Shown: one piece after another, positions 1-9,900 of the stretch | Numbering within the stretch: position 1 is the stretch's first letter | How the letters are laid out: each line of letters begins with the position of its first letter | Translations under genes and position numbers: made by a program | Notes under the pieces: model-generated | The model's input: the letters and a program-made list of their open reading frames with translations, nothing else | Told to the model about the DNA's origin: nothing | Databases searched by the model: none | Assembly: GCF_900537085.1 (NCBI RefSeq) | Contig: NZ_UNRE01000006.1 | Span: 124,001-188,000, forward strand | Direction: 5' to 3' | Source of the DNA: Agarivorans sp. Alg241-V36 | Lineage (GTDB): Bacteria > Pseudomonadota > Gammaproteobacteria > Enterobacterales > Celerinatantimonadaceae | Length of the DNA: 64,000 nt

Positions 1-1347
1 TGGGTAAATGCGGTTTACTTCCTGCAGTAAAGATTGAATAGCGTAATAATCTGGATAGGCGTTTTGGCGATTGTTCAGTAAGTCGTCGATTTGTTTTTCA
101 TAAAAATCGATCACTAAACGCTGTTTGTCTCTTAACAAGGCTTGTTTTGGCACATGCTGTTTTGCCGGAATAGTACTTAACATGGGCAAAAACTGTTGCG
201 GGCTTAAGCTTACTAAATCTTGGTTGGCAGAGTTCTCTCGCTGCAAACGGCTTAGCTCTTGTTGGTTATGTTTTAGCTGACCATCAAGTTGCTGGAAGCC
301 GTAACTTAGTGCGCCGGCAACGCCAACTATGGCAATTACACTTAAACTGGGCTTGATAAAGCTTTGAGTTAAGCTTTTTTCTATTTGATCTAAATCGGTA
401 ACGCGTTGTTTAATATCGATATTTAGACCGCGCTTAAGCTTACCCCAACGCAGCAACGGTGCGTGTTTAGGTTTGCTAGGCGTAATGTTTTCTTTAGCTG
501 CTTGATTAGCCGTTTTACGGTTAAAAGGATGTTTACTCGACAGTAACTCGTAGGCAATACAGCTAAAAGCAAATACGTCGTCGGCAATGCTAGGTGCGGC
601 GCCGTCCAATAGCTCAGGCGAGGCATAGGTAGGAGTAAAGCCACTGACTGGCGAGGTTTCTTCTGGTTTGTCGGCAGCATACTGGTCGGCATTAAGATTA
701 AGTGCGCGAGATACACCAAAGTCAAAAATCTTAATGGTGCCATCGCGAGACAACATGATGTTGCCAGGCTTTAAATCGGCATGTACTACGCCATTTTGAT
801 GGGCATAGCGAAGTGCAGAAGTTAACTGAGTGAGTAATGCTAAGCTGCTTTTGAAAGGGAGGCCATTTGGACGATGACTCTTAATCACTTCGTCTAGGGT
901 TTGCCCATCGAGCCACTCCATAACCAGGTAGTAATCTTCTTGGTCGACCCCAAAATCATGCACTCGAATAATATTGGGGTGACTTAAGCGCTGAGTTTTG
1001 CGTGCCTCTCTAATCAGAATCCGGGCAGCATCTGGCTGATCATGAAACTCTTTTTGCAGTAATTTAATTGCCACATAAGGCTGGCTATCACCGGCTGCCT
1101 CTAGCAGTAAATCTTTGGCTCGGTAAACGTCACACATACCACCATGACCCACTAGGTCTTCTATTTGGTAGCGCTTTTTAATTACCCGATTGATCACCTG
1201 CTCTTTGTTGGAGCGCGCATTGGTTTTTTTGCTGCTTGGTGTTTCAGTGTTGTTTACAACGGTTTTATCTGTAGCCGTTGAGCTTGCAGCTTTTTTCTCA
1301 GCCTTAGTCTTTGGCGAAGCAGCCTGATCTTTGTTTGCATCATCCAT
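1..1347 (-). CDS. T6SS-associated Ser/Thr protein kinase (PpkA/Stk type), C-terminus cut by window edge
   Basis: Reading leftward from the ATG at 1347, 449 codons run to the edge without a stop. A Lys/Thr/Ser-rich tail (residues 1-50) precedes a Hanks-type kinase domain: glycine loop GHGGMC (67-72), VAIK lysine, catalytic loop HADLKPGN and a DFG motif. The catalytic loop has HAD in place of the usual HRD. After the kinase domain comes a membrane segment near residues 335-350 and then a coiled, charged segment that continues outside the window and would be periplasmic. It is divergent from the FHA gene and a PP2C phosphatase lies in the same locus. In known systems (PpkA-Fha-PppA of Pseudomonas) such a kinase phosphorylates the FHA protein to license T6SS assembly; applying that here is inference. 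Missing here: the C-terminal sensor part and the stop. Confidence 0.9.
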   Translation of the reverse strand, partial: MDDANKDQAASPKTKAEKKAASSTATDKTVVNNTETPSSKKTNARSNKEQVINRVIKKRYQIEDLVGHGGMCDVYRAKDLLLEAAGDSQPYVAIKLLQKEFHDQPDAARILIREARKTQRLSHPNIIRVHDFGVDQEDYYLVMEWLDGQTLDEVIKSHRPNGLPFKSSLALLTQLTSALRYAHQNGVVHADLKPGNIMLSRDGTIKIFDFGVSRALNLNADQYAADKPEETSPVSGFTPTYASPELLDGAAPSIADDVFAFSCIAYELLSSKHPFNRKTANQAAKENITPSKPKHAPLLRWGKLKRGLNIDIKQRVTDLDQIEKSLTQSFIKPSLSVIAIVGVAGALSYGFQQLDGQLKHNQQELSRLQRENSANQDLVSLSPQQFLPMLSTIPAKQHVPKQALLRDKQRLVIDFYEKQIDDLLNNRQNAYPDYYAIQSLLQEVNRIYP

Positions 1348-1768
1348 GAGTACTACCCTAATTCGCTAGCCATGGACATTAATTTAATAATGCATGACAA
1401 ATATATTATTTGGTTTTTACCGTTTGTTTATAACTTTTTTTTGCTATTTAATAAATTTATTTACAAATATATTTTGCCATTATCAAGTTATTTAATATGA
1501 CATTTAAATTTGTTCAAATTTTGTCCAGTGTAAAGAAGTCCGACACTCAAACCAGCTAAAACAAAGGCTTGGATGCTAACAATAAAAATATCAAAATACA
1601 AAGCTAGTCGACAAAATTTTATTGCTTAAAATATTATTTTGTCTATTGATTGGTTTATTTATTAAGTGTAATAATAACGGCTCTTTTTCTGATGATATCT
1701 AAATCATTAGTATTTTTGAGGGAATGGGTTCTTCTCAAAATAAAAAGACTTCTAAGGGACGGAAGATT
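1348..1768. other. Divergent intergenic region between kinase and FHA genes
   Basis: This 421-base stretch separates two divergent T6SS transcription units and is strikingly AT-rich compared with the genes on either side. It must hold the promoters for both the kinase and the long tss operon. I see no coding potential in it, no RNA gene and no clear sigma-54 site. One sigma-70-like promoter candidate is listed separately. AT-rich T6SS promoter regions are often silenced by H-NS in related bacteria; that is known for the class and not shown here. Confidence 0.6.
1646..1674 (+). promoter_or_regulatory. Candidate sigma-70 promoter for the tss operon
   Basis: TTGATT (1646-1651) and TAATAA (1669-1674) are separated by exactly 17 bases and lie about 95 bases before the preferred FHA start. 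The region is so AT-rich that chance matches are likely, so this is only a candidate. Confidence 0.3.
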
Positions 1769-3202
1769 ATGAATTTGTGTTTATCTGTGATTAGTTATCA
1801 CAGATTTACCTCTGGTGTGGAAGAGAAGAAGATGCTCTCCACAACGTCAGGGGAATCAGTTATTACCATTGGTAGGGCAAGCCAGTGCTCTTGGTGTTTG
1901 CTTGATCCGGAAAGAGTTATCTCTAGCCGCCACGCACGTATTGAGTCAAACAACGGGCAGTTTTGGTTATACGATACCTCGACTAACGGCGTATTTGTTA
2001 ATCGTTCGGTTGAGGCATTGGCAAAAGATCAACCTTACCAGCTCAATGATGGCGATACCTTAGCCATTGGCGACTACGAAATTGAGGTGGCAATATCCTC
2101 TCAAGCAATTACTGAGTCAGCTCTAGCCACTGCCAATACCGCTGCTGTTGCACCGCCTACTCATGTGCCAGCTCCTGCTTCTACACCAGCCGCAGCCCCT
2201 AAGCTTGAAGAAGACTTTGGCGTTTTAGCTGAGCCCGAGCCAATGGCAACTAGCAGCTTAGACGCTAAGCTAAACGCCAATCTTGATGATGCATTTGCCT
2301 TACCGCAATCGATGAATGATGAGCAATCAAATATTCCAGAAGATTGGAATGCTTTGTTTTCAAGTTCCGCCCCTCAACAAGCCACTGCTCCTGCTCCGCA
2401 GGCTTCCTCTGCACCAAGTGCTGTTGTTGCTAGCGCTACTCAAACAGCAGTAGCCGAGCCTATTATTACTGCAGAGCCGACGGCTGCGCCAGCGATGCCA
2501 AAGGCCAACGATCCTTTTGCAGCTCCAGCTCCTCGAGCACCAGCGCCTGCAGCTACACCGGCTACCCCAGTAGCCGCCCAAACACAATATTCAAGCGCCG
2601 ATGAGCAAGCTCATCTCGCTGCATTTTTAGAAGGTATGGGCATATCTCCCGAGCTAGTTTCTCAGGAGAACCCAGTACGGTGGTGGCATCAGCTAGGCGT
2701 GATAACTCGCGACTCTCTCGATGGCATCATGAATACCTTGCACAACCGAGCAGCCTTTAAAGAGAACAGTCGAATCAACCAAACGACTTTTAGAAGGAAT
2801 GAAAACAACCCGCTTAAGTTTTCTACTAATGCCGAAGATGCCATTCATAACTTATTACAACGCAAAACGGCTGGGTTTTTGCCGCCAGAGCGAGCCGTTA
2901 AAGAAGCGTTTATCGATTTAGAGCGTCATGAATATGCGCTGTTGTCTGGGGTTGAAGGAGCCGTTGCAGGCGTTATGCAGCTGCTCGACCCTAAATCGAT
3001 AGAGTCCAAAGATCAGAACGCTAAAGGAATTGCCAAGGTGTATTCGGCAATTGAAAAGCACAAAAGCTGGAACCGTTACTGTTCGATCTACAGTGATTTG
3101 GAAAATGAGTTTGGCCAAAACAGCAATGCCTTCTACATGGAAGACTTTGCTAAGGCTTATGAATCAACCTTAAAAAGCATAGAGCAAAAGGGACAACGAT
3201 GA
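1769..3202 (+). CDS. tagH: T6SS FHA-domain protein (TagH/Fha)
   Basis: A 477-residue scaffold protein. The N-terminal FHA domain (about residues 15-90) shows the GRASQCSW strand, the SSRHARI core and the STNGVF turn that bind phosphothreonine. A low-complexity Ala/Pro linker follows (about 120-275). The C-terminal 200 residues match the conserved TagH/ImpI region (MGISPELVSQENPVRWWHQL). An earlier ATG at 1724 is in frame, but the ATG at 1769 has a GGAAG ribosome site and begins directly with the expected beta strand, so I prefer it. It opens the operon and overlaps tssJ by four bases. It is the likely substrate of the divergent kinase and of the downstream PP2C phosphatase. Confidence 0.9.
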   Translation: MNLCLSVISYHRFTSGVEEKKMLSTTSGESVITIGRASQCSWCLLDPERVISSRHARIESNNGQFWLYDTSTNGVFVNRSVEALAKDQPYQLNDGDTLAIGDYEIEVAISSQAITESALATANTAAVAPPTHVPAPASTPAAAPKLEEDFGVLAEPEPMATSSLDAKLNANLDDAFALPQSMNDEQSNIPEDWNALFSSSAPQQATAPAPQASSAPSAVVASATQTAVAEPIITAEPTAAPAMPKANDPFAAPAPRAPAPAATPATPVAAQTQYSSADEQAHLAAFLEGMGISPELVSQENPVRWWHQLGVITRDSLDGIMNTLHNRAAFKENSRINQTTFRRNENNPLKFSTNAEDAIHNLLQRKTAGFLPPERAVKEAFIDLERHEYALLSGVEGAVAGVMQLLDPKSIESKDQNAKGIAKVYSAIEKHKSWNRYCSIYSDLENEFGQNSNAFYMEDFAKAYESTLKSIEQKGQR

Positions 3203-3663
3203 GCAAAGTAGGGAAATTAGTACTTAGTGTGCTGCTGAGTATGTCAATGTTGGGCTGTACTGTAGCCAACTACGTAGTAGAACCATATTCAAAGCTGCAA
3301 TTTCATGTGGCCAATAATGTTAACCCAGATATCACAGGCCGCGCCTCGCCAGTGGTAGTGAAGGTGTTTGAGCTATCTTCTCGCACCTTGTTTGATAGCC
3401 AGGACTTTTTCGCCTTGTATGACGATGCATCGCAGGTGCTTGGCCCGGATTTAATTAACCGCACCGAGTTTGAATTTGAACCCGGTAGCCAGTTTGAATA
3501 CAAGCTGTCTTTATCACCTGGCGTTCGTTATGCCGGGGTGCTTGTTGCCTACCGAGACATTGACACCGCCAGCTGGCGTGAAGTGGTCACTGTCGACCCT
3601 ACCACTTACAAAACCTTTGATGTTCACGTAGGTGAACTCGCTGTATTTGTTGGCAATCCATAA
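3199..3663 (+). CDS. tssJ: T6SS outer-membrane lipoprotein TssJ
   Basis: A 154-residue lipoprotein whose signal sequence ends in the lipobox SMLGC, with the lipidated Cys at position 20. The mature part is a small beta-sandwich-sized domain with the family's pattern of a short N-terminal strand, a KVFELSSRTLFDSQDF stretch and a late VAYRDI segment. TssJ anchors the TssM periplasmic domain to the outer membrane and nucleates the membrane complex. Its ATG overlaps the tagH stop, which indicates translational coupling, and tssK follows 21 bases later. Confidence 0.93.
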   Translation: MSKVGKLVLSVLLSMSMLGCTVANYVVEPYSKLQFHVANNVNPDITGRASPVVVKVFELSSRTLFDSQDFFALYDDASQVLGPDLINRTEFEFEPGSQFEYKLSLSPGVRYAGVLVAYRDIDTASWREVVTVDPTTYKTFDVHVGELAVFVGNP

Positions 3664-3684
3664 GCAGTATTTTCGGGATTAAAC

Positions 3685-5010
3685 ATGAGTGACTTTTGTC
3701 GTGTCGCGTGGAGCGAGGGGATGTTTTTGCGTCCTCAACACTTTCAGCAGCAAGAACGCAGCTTAAATTTTCAGCTCCAGCAAAACTTGTTGCAGCAATC
3801 CTGCTACTACTGGGGAGTCACTGAGCTTAGTGTAGACCGTGCCTTGTTAAGCAATGCTAAGTTTGGTTTAAGCAATATTAGTGCTTGTTTGCAAGATGGT
3901 GCGACGATGGTTAGCCCCACTCGCGACCCGTTGCCAGAGCCGCTGTCCTTAGATAGCAGCATTCGCGATCAGTTAGTGTATTTGGCTTTGCCAACCGAGA
4001 AATCCAATGGCTTGAATGTATCAGCTCAGGGACGCAGCGTAACACGCTACCGCTTTGTTGATCATGAAGTAGTGGATACCAATATTGGTAACGACGCAGT
4101 AGAAGTATTGCAGCTAGCACAAGCAGGTTTTGAACTTAAGCTGGAAAGCGACAACCTATCTGGCTACGACACCTTAGCCATTGCTAAGGTGATAGAAGTG
4201 TCTGATGAAGGCCAAGTTAGCCTTGATGAAAAGTTCATTCCCGCCAGTTTAAATGCGCAGGCTAATAGCGTGCTTAAGCAGCAGCTAGCCGAAGTACATG
4301 GCATGTTGCGTCAACGCGCTGAAGCCTTAGCGGCACGCATTGGTGCAGGCCAAGGCAGCGCCAGCTCTATTGCCGACTTTTTAATGCTGCAATTACTCAA
4401 TCGCTACGATGCCTTGATTGCTCATGTTTTGGCGACCAATGGCCTACACCCAGAGCGTTTGTTTCAAGAATTAGCCAGTTTAGCGGGCGAGTTAGCAACC
4501 TTCTCAAGTAAAGATAAGCGGGCTCCTCAGCTTCCGGCTTATCAGCATGATGAACTTACTCGTGTATTTGGCGATGTGATGGTGGTGCTTAATCAGTTTA
4601 TGAGCATGGTGCTGGAGCAAACGGCTGTGCAAATTGCTTTAGATGAAACCAACTACGGCATTCGCATTGCTCAAGTACAAGATAAAGGCTTATTAGAGCG
4701 CGCCGAATTTGTGTTAGCGGTAAACGCCAACATTAGCCCCGACGAACTGCGTAAGCGTTTCCCTGCTCAGGTGAAAATTGGCCCGGTTGAGCACATTCGA
4801 GACCTAGTGAACAACCAGCTACCAGGGATTTCGGCTATTGGCTTGCCGGTGGCGCCGCGACAAATTCCTTATCACGCCGGCTATCACTATTTCAAATTGG
4901 ATAAAAGCAACGATTACTGGTCGCGACTTAGCGCTAGTGGCGGCGTAGCCATCCACCTGTCGGGTAACTATCCCGAGCTTGAAATGCAAATTTGGGCGAT
5001 TAGCCAGTAA
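3685..5010 (+). CDS. tssK: T6SS baseplate protein TssK
   Basis: A 441-residue protein with the diagnostic N-terminal motif EGMFLRPQHFQQQER (residues 11-25). Length and the C-terminal PYHAGYHYFKLDK segment are typical. TssK trimers adapt the baseplate to the membrane complex by binding TssL and TssM and also receive effector-loaded tails. It sits between tssJ and tssL, the usual JKLM order, with short gaps on both sides. Confidence 0.95.
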   Translation: MSDFCRVAWSEGMFLRPQHFQQQERSLNFQLQQNLLQQSCYYWGVTELSVDRALLSNAKFGLSNISACLQDGATMVSPTRDPLPEPLSLDSSIRDQLVYLALPTEKSNGLNVSAQGRSVTRYRFVDHEVVDTNIGNDAVEVLQLAQAGFELKLESDNLSGYDTLAIAKVIEVSDEGQVSLDEKFIPASLNAQANSVLKQQLAEVHGMLRQRAEALAARIGAGQGSASSIADFLMLQLLNRYDALIAHVLATNGLHPERLFQELASLAGELATFSSKDKRAPQLPAYQHDELTRVFGDVMVVLNQFMSMVLEQTAVQIALDETNYGIRIAQVQDKGLLERAEFVLAVNANISPDELRKRFPAQVKIGPVEHIRDLVNNQLPGISAIGLPVAPRQIPYHAGYHYFKLDKSNDYWSRLSASGGVAIHLSGNYPELEMQIWAISQ

Positions 5011-5034
5011 TCAATGTTCCAAGGATGAAATAAG

Positions 5035-6339
5035 ATGTCAGAAGCGACAGTCATGAAGCCTCGACCAGGGAGTCGCGGCGGCAACAAGCCGGTAAGCGAC
5101 TTAGGTAAAATTGCAGCATCTGCAGCAGAGGCAGAGTGCACCGTGGTGATTACGCCCTCTAAAAACAAAGAGCGTGGCGTGCAATTGCCAAAGTTTGGCG
5201 ACAATCCTCTTATCGATGAAGCCAGTGCGCTGTTATCGATGGTGGGGCAAATTCGTTGCACCGTAAAACACGGTGATATCGCTTCGTTACGTCAAGTATG
5301 CATCGACAAAATTCGTGATTACGAGGCTAACTTACGCCATCAGCAAGTGAGTGCCGAAATCATTGAAGCATCGCGCTACTGCGTATGTTGTTTCATTGAT
5401 GAAACGGTATTGAACACCAACTGGGGCGGGCAATCTGTTTGGGCCAGCGACAGTTTACTATCTACCTTTCACTCGCAAACTTGGGGAGGCGAACACTTCT
5501 TCACCTTGCTAGATGAAAACCTAGCCGCGCCTCATGCTAAGCCTCAATTACTCGAATTACAGTACCTGTGTTTGTCTTTGGGCTTTGTTGGCAAAATGCG
5601 CGTTGAAGAACGTGGCCAAGACAAACTTGAAGAGTATCGCCAGCAAGCGTTTGAACGCTTGCAAGCTATTCATGGTGAAGCAGAGATTGAGCTTTCACCA
5701 AAAAGCCAAGCCAGCGCTAGCATTGGCAGTGAGGCCAATGGCGGCTTACCTCTGTGGGTTATCGCAGCCATATTTGGGGTTCTACTGTTATCAATTTATA
5801 TGGCGTGTAGCTATTTCATAAATAGCTATTCAGACCAAGTGTTTAATCAAATTAACGCCTTAGCCCGCTGGGAAAGCACTACCACCAATACAGCTGAAGT
5901 TGATGAACAACAAGTATTGATGTTACAGCAGCGCCTGCAAACTGAAGTGGACCGAGAGTTACTAGAGATAGCGCCGCTTAGCGATCGCATCCGTATCACC
6001 ATTAACTCTAGCGAATTGTTTAGCCCAGGCAGCGCCGAAGTGAAGTCTTCAGTAGTACCGGTACTGCAAAAATTATCACGGGCGCTTGAGTCTACCACTG
6101 GCCGAGTATTAATTACCGGACACACCGACAACCAGCCTATTTTCACTAGCCGTTATCCGTCCAACTGGCACCTTTCTTTGGCGCGTGCTACTGCCGTTGC
6201 CAACAGTATGTCGATAGGCACCTTGCTGCAAGGACGCTTATGGCCAGAAGGTCGAGGAGATTCAGATCCTCGAGCAAGTAACAACACCGAATCAGAACGT
6301 GCGTTGAACCGTCGAGTAGAGATTGATTTGCTTTATTAA
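5035..6339 (+). CDS. tssL: T6SS inner-membrane protein TssL with OmpA-like domain
   Basis: A 434-residue DotU/TssL protein. A Pro/Gly-rich tail leads to the helical cytoplasmic domain (about residues 60-220, with YCVCCFIDETVLNTNWG), then one membrane segment (about 240-262), then a periplasmic OmpA/MotB-type peptidoglycan-binding domain (about 320-434, with LITGHTDNQPI and LSLARA). This is the extended TssL class that carries its own cell-wall anchor, so no separate TagL-type protein is needed. It works with TssJ and TssM as the trans-envelope complex. Confidence 0.95.
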   Translation: MSEATVMKPRPGSRGGNKPVSDLGKIAASAAEAECTVVITPSKNKERGVQLPKFGDNPLIDEASALLSMVGQIRCTVKHGDIASLRQVCIDKIRDYEANLRHQQVSAEIIEASRYCVCCFIDETVLNTNWGGQSVWASDSLLSTFHSQTWGGEHFFTLLDENLAAPHAKPQLLELQYLCLSLGFVGKMRVEERGQDKLEEYRQQAFERLQAIHGEAEIELSPKSQASASIGSEANGGLPLWVIAAIFGVLLLSIYMACSYFINSYSDQVFNQINALARWESTTTNTAEVDEQQVLMLQQRLQTEVDRELLEIAPLSDRIRITINSSELFSPGSAEVKSSVVPVLQKLSRALESTTGRVLITGHTDNQPIFTSRYPSNWHLSLARATAVANSMSIGTLLQGRLWPEGRGDSDPRASNNTESERALNRRVEIDLLY

Positions 6340-6360
6340 GCAAACTTAAAGGATTGAGAA

Positions 6361-9300
6361 ATGTTTAACAGTTTGTTTTTTCAACGCTTAGTGCAAATGC
6401 TTAAATCTAAATGGGCAATTACCTTGCTGGGATTTTTAGCACTGGCTTTTCTAATTTGGTTTGGCGGCCCCTTAATCGCAATTGCTGGCGCCGAGCCTTT
6501 AGGCAGCGCAAGTGCTCGCTGGTTTACCATTATTACTTTGGCACTGGTTTGCATTATTTATCAGTTTTGGCAGCACGTTCGTAGCACCAAGCAAAACCAA
6601 GAAGCCGTGCAATCATTATTAGATGGTCAAGATGAACACGGCGATGATGAAGAAAGCCGCCGAGAAGTAGAAACTTTGCGTGAGCGAGTAGTTACTGCTC
6701 TGGATGTGTTAAAAAATTCGAGCTTAGCCAAAGGCCAAGGGGTTTATCAGTTACCTTGGTACATCATGATCGGCCCTCCAGGTACCGGTAAAACAACCGC
6801 GCTGCAAAACTCTGGTTTAGAGTTTCCGCTTAAAGACAAATTGGGTGACGATCCCTTAGCCGGTGTTGGCGGAACTCGTCATTGTGATTGGTGGTTTACT
6901 AACAAAGCAGTACTGATTGATACAGCCGGCCGTTATACCACTCAAGATAGTAACAGTGCGAAAGATTCTCGCGCATGGTTAGGCTTTTTAGGACTACTTA
7001 AAAAATACCGTACCAAACGCCCAATTAACGGCGCCATTGTTACCGTAAGTTTGGCGAGCCTTATTCAGCAAACTCGCACCGAACGCAACCTACATGCTCG
7101 TGCTATTAAGCAACGTATTCAAGAGCTTAAAAACCAACTTGGGATGCAATTTCCGGTTTATGTAGTGCTGACCAAGGCAGACTTAATCGCTGGTTTTAGT
7201 GAGTTTTTTGCCGATTTAAATGCTAACGAACGTGAGCAAATTTGGGGTATCACTTTCCCACTAACCGCTGAAAATGCCGACACTGGTGTGGTGGGTTTAT
7301 TCAATCGTGAATTCCATGGTTTGCTGAAGCGTATTCAAACTCGCTTAAACATTCGCTTACAGCAGGAGCGCGATATTGATAAGCGCACCTTGATGTACGA
7401 ATTTCCGAAACAAATGCACTTACTGCAATCGAGCATTGATGATTTCTTAAAGGAAATTTTCTCGCCAAATGCATTTGAAGAAGCACCAATGTTGCGTGGT
7501 TTATACATTGCTAGTGCCACTCAAGAAGGCAAACCGATTGACCGAGTAATGGCTGAAACCTCCAACGGTTTAGGCTTGGGCCAAGTGCCACTTAAACAGC
7601 AAGGTGGAGAAACCAAAGGCTACTTCATTAAACGTTTGCTCGAAGACGTTATTTTCCCAGAGAAGTTTGTGGGTTCGGTGAATCGTCACCACCAGAAACA
7701 CTCAATGTGGACCCGCCGTATAGTCGCTGGTGGCTGTGTAGTGAGTCTGCTTACTTGTAGCTTACTTTGGTACAACAGCTACAGTTGGAACAAACAATTG
7801 GTTGATACCAGCGAAGCAGCTGTTGATCAATATAAAGCCATTGTTAAGCCAGGTTTATCCACCGATACCGATGTAATTACCTTAGTACAGGCGCTTAATG
7901 CTCTGCGCGATTTGCCGGCTGGTTTCAGTCAACAGTTAGTGGACGAAGATGTTCATCGCATGGGGCTTTATCAAGGCGAAAAGATTGGCCAACCGGCGCA
8001 AATGGCTTATCAGCGTGCGCTACAAGGTTTCTTTGCTACTTACTTAACTGAAGCCCTTACCCATGAGTTGGCTGAGAACGAAGAGTACCTAGAGTACTTG
8101 TATGAAACCCTTAAAACCTACTTGATGATTTACGATGCTGAGCACCGTGAAATCGAGCAGATTTATAGCTGGTTTGAGATTTTCTACGAGCGCCGCCTGC
8201 CGGGTGAAATCAACCAAGGTTTACGCCAAGACTTAATGGCACACACCCGTAACCTGTTTACCGAAGGGATTAACCTTATACCGGTTAATGACAATGCCAT
8301 TGCCCAAGCGCGCAGCGTGTTAACCCGCATGCCTTTAGCTGAGCGAGCTTATCAACGTTTGCGCATTGAATTTTTGTCTAGCCATGTTGCTGACTTTAGA
8401 TTGAGCGATGTATTTGGTCGCCAAGGCCGCCAAGTATTCATGCGCAACAGTGGCGAGCCACTGCATGAGGGCATCCCAGGTCTTTATACCTATAGCGGCT
8501 TCCATGGTTTGTTCCGCATCGAGAATAACCGCATAGTTAAGCGACTAATGGAAGACAGTTGGGTATACGGCGATAGCTTATCAATTGATGAAGCGACCCG
8601 AGACGAAGTAGTGAAAGCGGTAAGTGAACGTTACTTCCGTGACTACATCTTTGAATGGGAACAATTGCTAGCAGATGTTCAACTACGCCCTTATGCATCA
8701 GCTGCTGATGGAGCGGTACTGGCCAAAAACCTCACCAGTTCAGAGCGTCCTCTACAAAGCTTTATTTTAGCGGTACAAAAAGAACTTCGCTTAACCGAAG
8801 TGGCAATGAGCGACAACACCAAGATGGCTGGTGAAGTAGCTGGAAACGTTGCCGATGTTGCACTGAAAAATCAGAAAGCTCGAATCAACCGTTTCTTACC
8901 TAACGATATGTCTAAGGCCAAGCTAGCGCTGCCGGGCGCAGAGGTAGAAGCTGAGTTTGAAGATCTATTGAACATTAGCGAAGCCGATCTAGAAGGCATG
9001 CATGTATCGCTACTACAGCTACGCGATTACCTAGAGCTTTTGTCTGAGTCTAACAATAAGCGTGCTTACACCAGCTTGATGGATGATAACAGCCAATCAG
9101 CCGTGACTAGCGCTTTGCGCCGCTCGCGCAAAGATTTACCTGCGCCGTTTTCAACCATGATGGGTGAGCTATCAGGTCAAACCTCATCTTTGGCTAAACG
9201 CGGTGCGCAAGTGCATGTTAATGCGATTTGGAAAGACAGTGTTTACAAAGAATACCGCGCCGCAATTCGCGGTAAATATCCCTTTGATAGCAAGGCCTCA

Positions 9301-9900
9301 GACGAAGTGCGGCTAAAAGATTTCGGCCGTTTCTTTGGCTACGGTGGCACCATGGATACCTTCTTTGAGCGTTACCTCAAGTCATCGGTAGATACGAGTA
9401 AACGCAATTGGAAGTTAGAGCGCTCGGTGGGTATTGACCCAGGCTCGCTAAAAGTATTCCAGCAAGCTCGTCGTATTCGTGATGTATTTTTTGAGCCTGG
9501 TTCGCAAACGCCACGGGTAGAGTTTGGTCTTAAGCCGCTATACCTCGATGGGCATATTAATAACTTCCGCGTGGAGTTGGGTGAGCAAGAACTGGTTTAT
9601 CGCCATGGCCCGCAGCGAACTTCTCACTTTATCTGGCCAACTGATTCTAGTCGCAGTACCCGTTTAGCCTTTGTACCGCCTAAGTCTGGTCACTCAATCT
9701 CTGAGACCTACCCTGGTCATTGGGGCTTGTTCCGCATGTTAGATGGCTTAGCCAAACAGCGCCCTGACTCACGTAAAGACAATGTGCTGGATATTGAATT
9801 TAAGGGTAACAAAGTGCAGTTGGAGTTAATTCCAACCACAGCGATGCACCCATTCTGGTCTAGAGATTTAGCGAGGTTCTCATGTCCAGTAACCCTGTAA
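6361..9900 (+). CDS. tssM: T6SS inner-membrane protein TssM (IcmF)
   Basis: An 1179-residue protein of normal family size. Two N-terminal membrane segments (about residues 15-40 and 52-70) are followed by a cytoplasmic NTPase-like domain with Walker A GPPGTGKTT starting near residue 138, a third membrane segment (about 453-470) and a large periplasmic region that reaches TssJ. The Walker motif is intact, so nucleotide binding is possible. Its last 19 bases overlap tagF, which suggests coupled translation. Confidence 0.96.
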   Translation: MFNSLFFQRLVQMLKSKWAITLLGFLALAFLIWFGGPLIAIAGAEPLGSASARWFTIITLALVCIIYQFWQHVRSTKQNQEAVQSLLDGQDEHGDDEESRREVETLRERVVTALDVLKNSSLAKGQGVYQLPWYIMIGPPGTGKTTALQNSGLEFPLKDKLGDDPLAGVGGTRHCDWWFTNKAVLIDTAGRYTTQDSNSAKDSRAWLGFLGLLKKYRTKRPINGAIVTVSLASLIQQTRTERNLHARAIKQRIQELKNQLGMQFPVYVVLTKADLIAGFSEFFADLNANEREQIWGITFPLTAENADTGVVGLFNREFHGLLKRIQTRLNIRLQQERDIDKRTLMYEFPKQMHLLQSSIDDFLKEIFSPNAFEEAPMLRGLYIASATQEGKPIDRVMAETSNGLGLGQVPLKQQGGETKGYFIKRLLEDVIFPEKFVGSVNRHHQKHSMWTRRIVAGGCVVSLLTCSLLWYNSYSWNKQLVDTSEAAVDQYKAIVKPGLSTDTDVITLVQALNALRDLPAGFSQQLVDEDVHRMGLYQGEKIGQPAQMAYQRALQGFFATYLTEALTHELAENEEYLEYLYETLKTYLMIYDAEHREIEQIYSWFEIFYERRLPGEINQGLRQDLMAHTRNLFTEGINLIPVNDNAIAQARSVLTRMPLAERAYQRLRIEFLSSHVADFRLSDVFGRQGRQVFMRNSGEPLHEGIPGLYTYSGFHGLFRIENNRIVKRLMEDSWVYGDSLSIDEATRDEVVKAVSERYFRDYIFEWEQLLADVQLRPYASAADGAVLAKNLTSSERPLQSFILAVQKELRLTEVAMSDNTKMAGEVAGNVADVALKNQKARINRFLPNDMSKAKLALPGAEVEAEFEDLLNISEADLEGMHVSLLQLRDYLELLSESNNKRAYTSLMDDNSQSAVTSALRRSRKDLPAPFSTMMGELSGQTSSLAKRGAQVHVNAIWKDSVYKEYRAAIRGKYPFDSKASDEVRLKDFGRFFGYGGTMDTFFERYLKSSVDTSKRNWKLERSVGIDPGSLKVFQQARRIRDVFFEPGSQTPRVEFGLKPLYLDGHINNFRVELGEQELVYRHGPQRTSHFIWPTDSSRSTRLAFVPPKSGHSISETYPGHWGLFRMLDGLAKQRPDSRKDNVLDIEFKGNKVQLELIPTTAMHPFWSRDLARFSCPVTL

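Noticed and set aside
423-743. Open 106-codon frame inside the kinase gene
   Set aside because: It lies in another frame over the intact, motif-rich kinase domain and has no own ribosome site.
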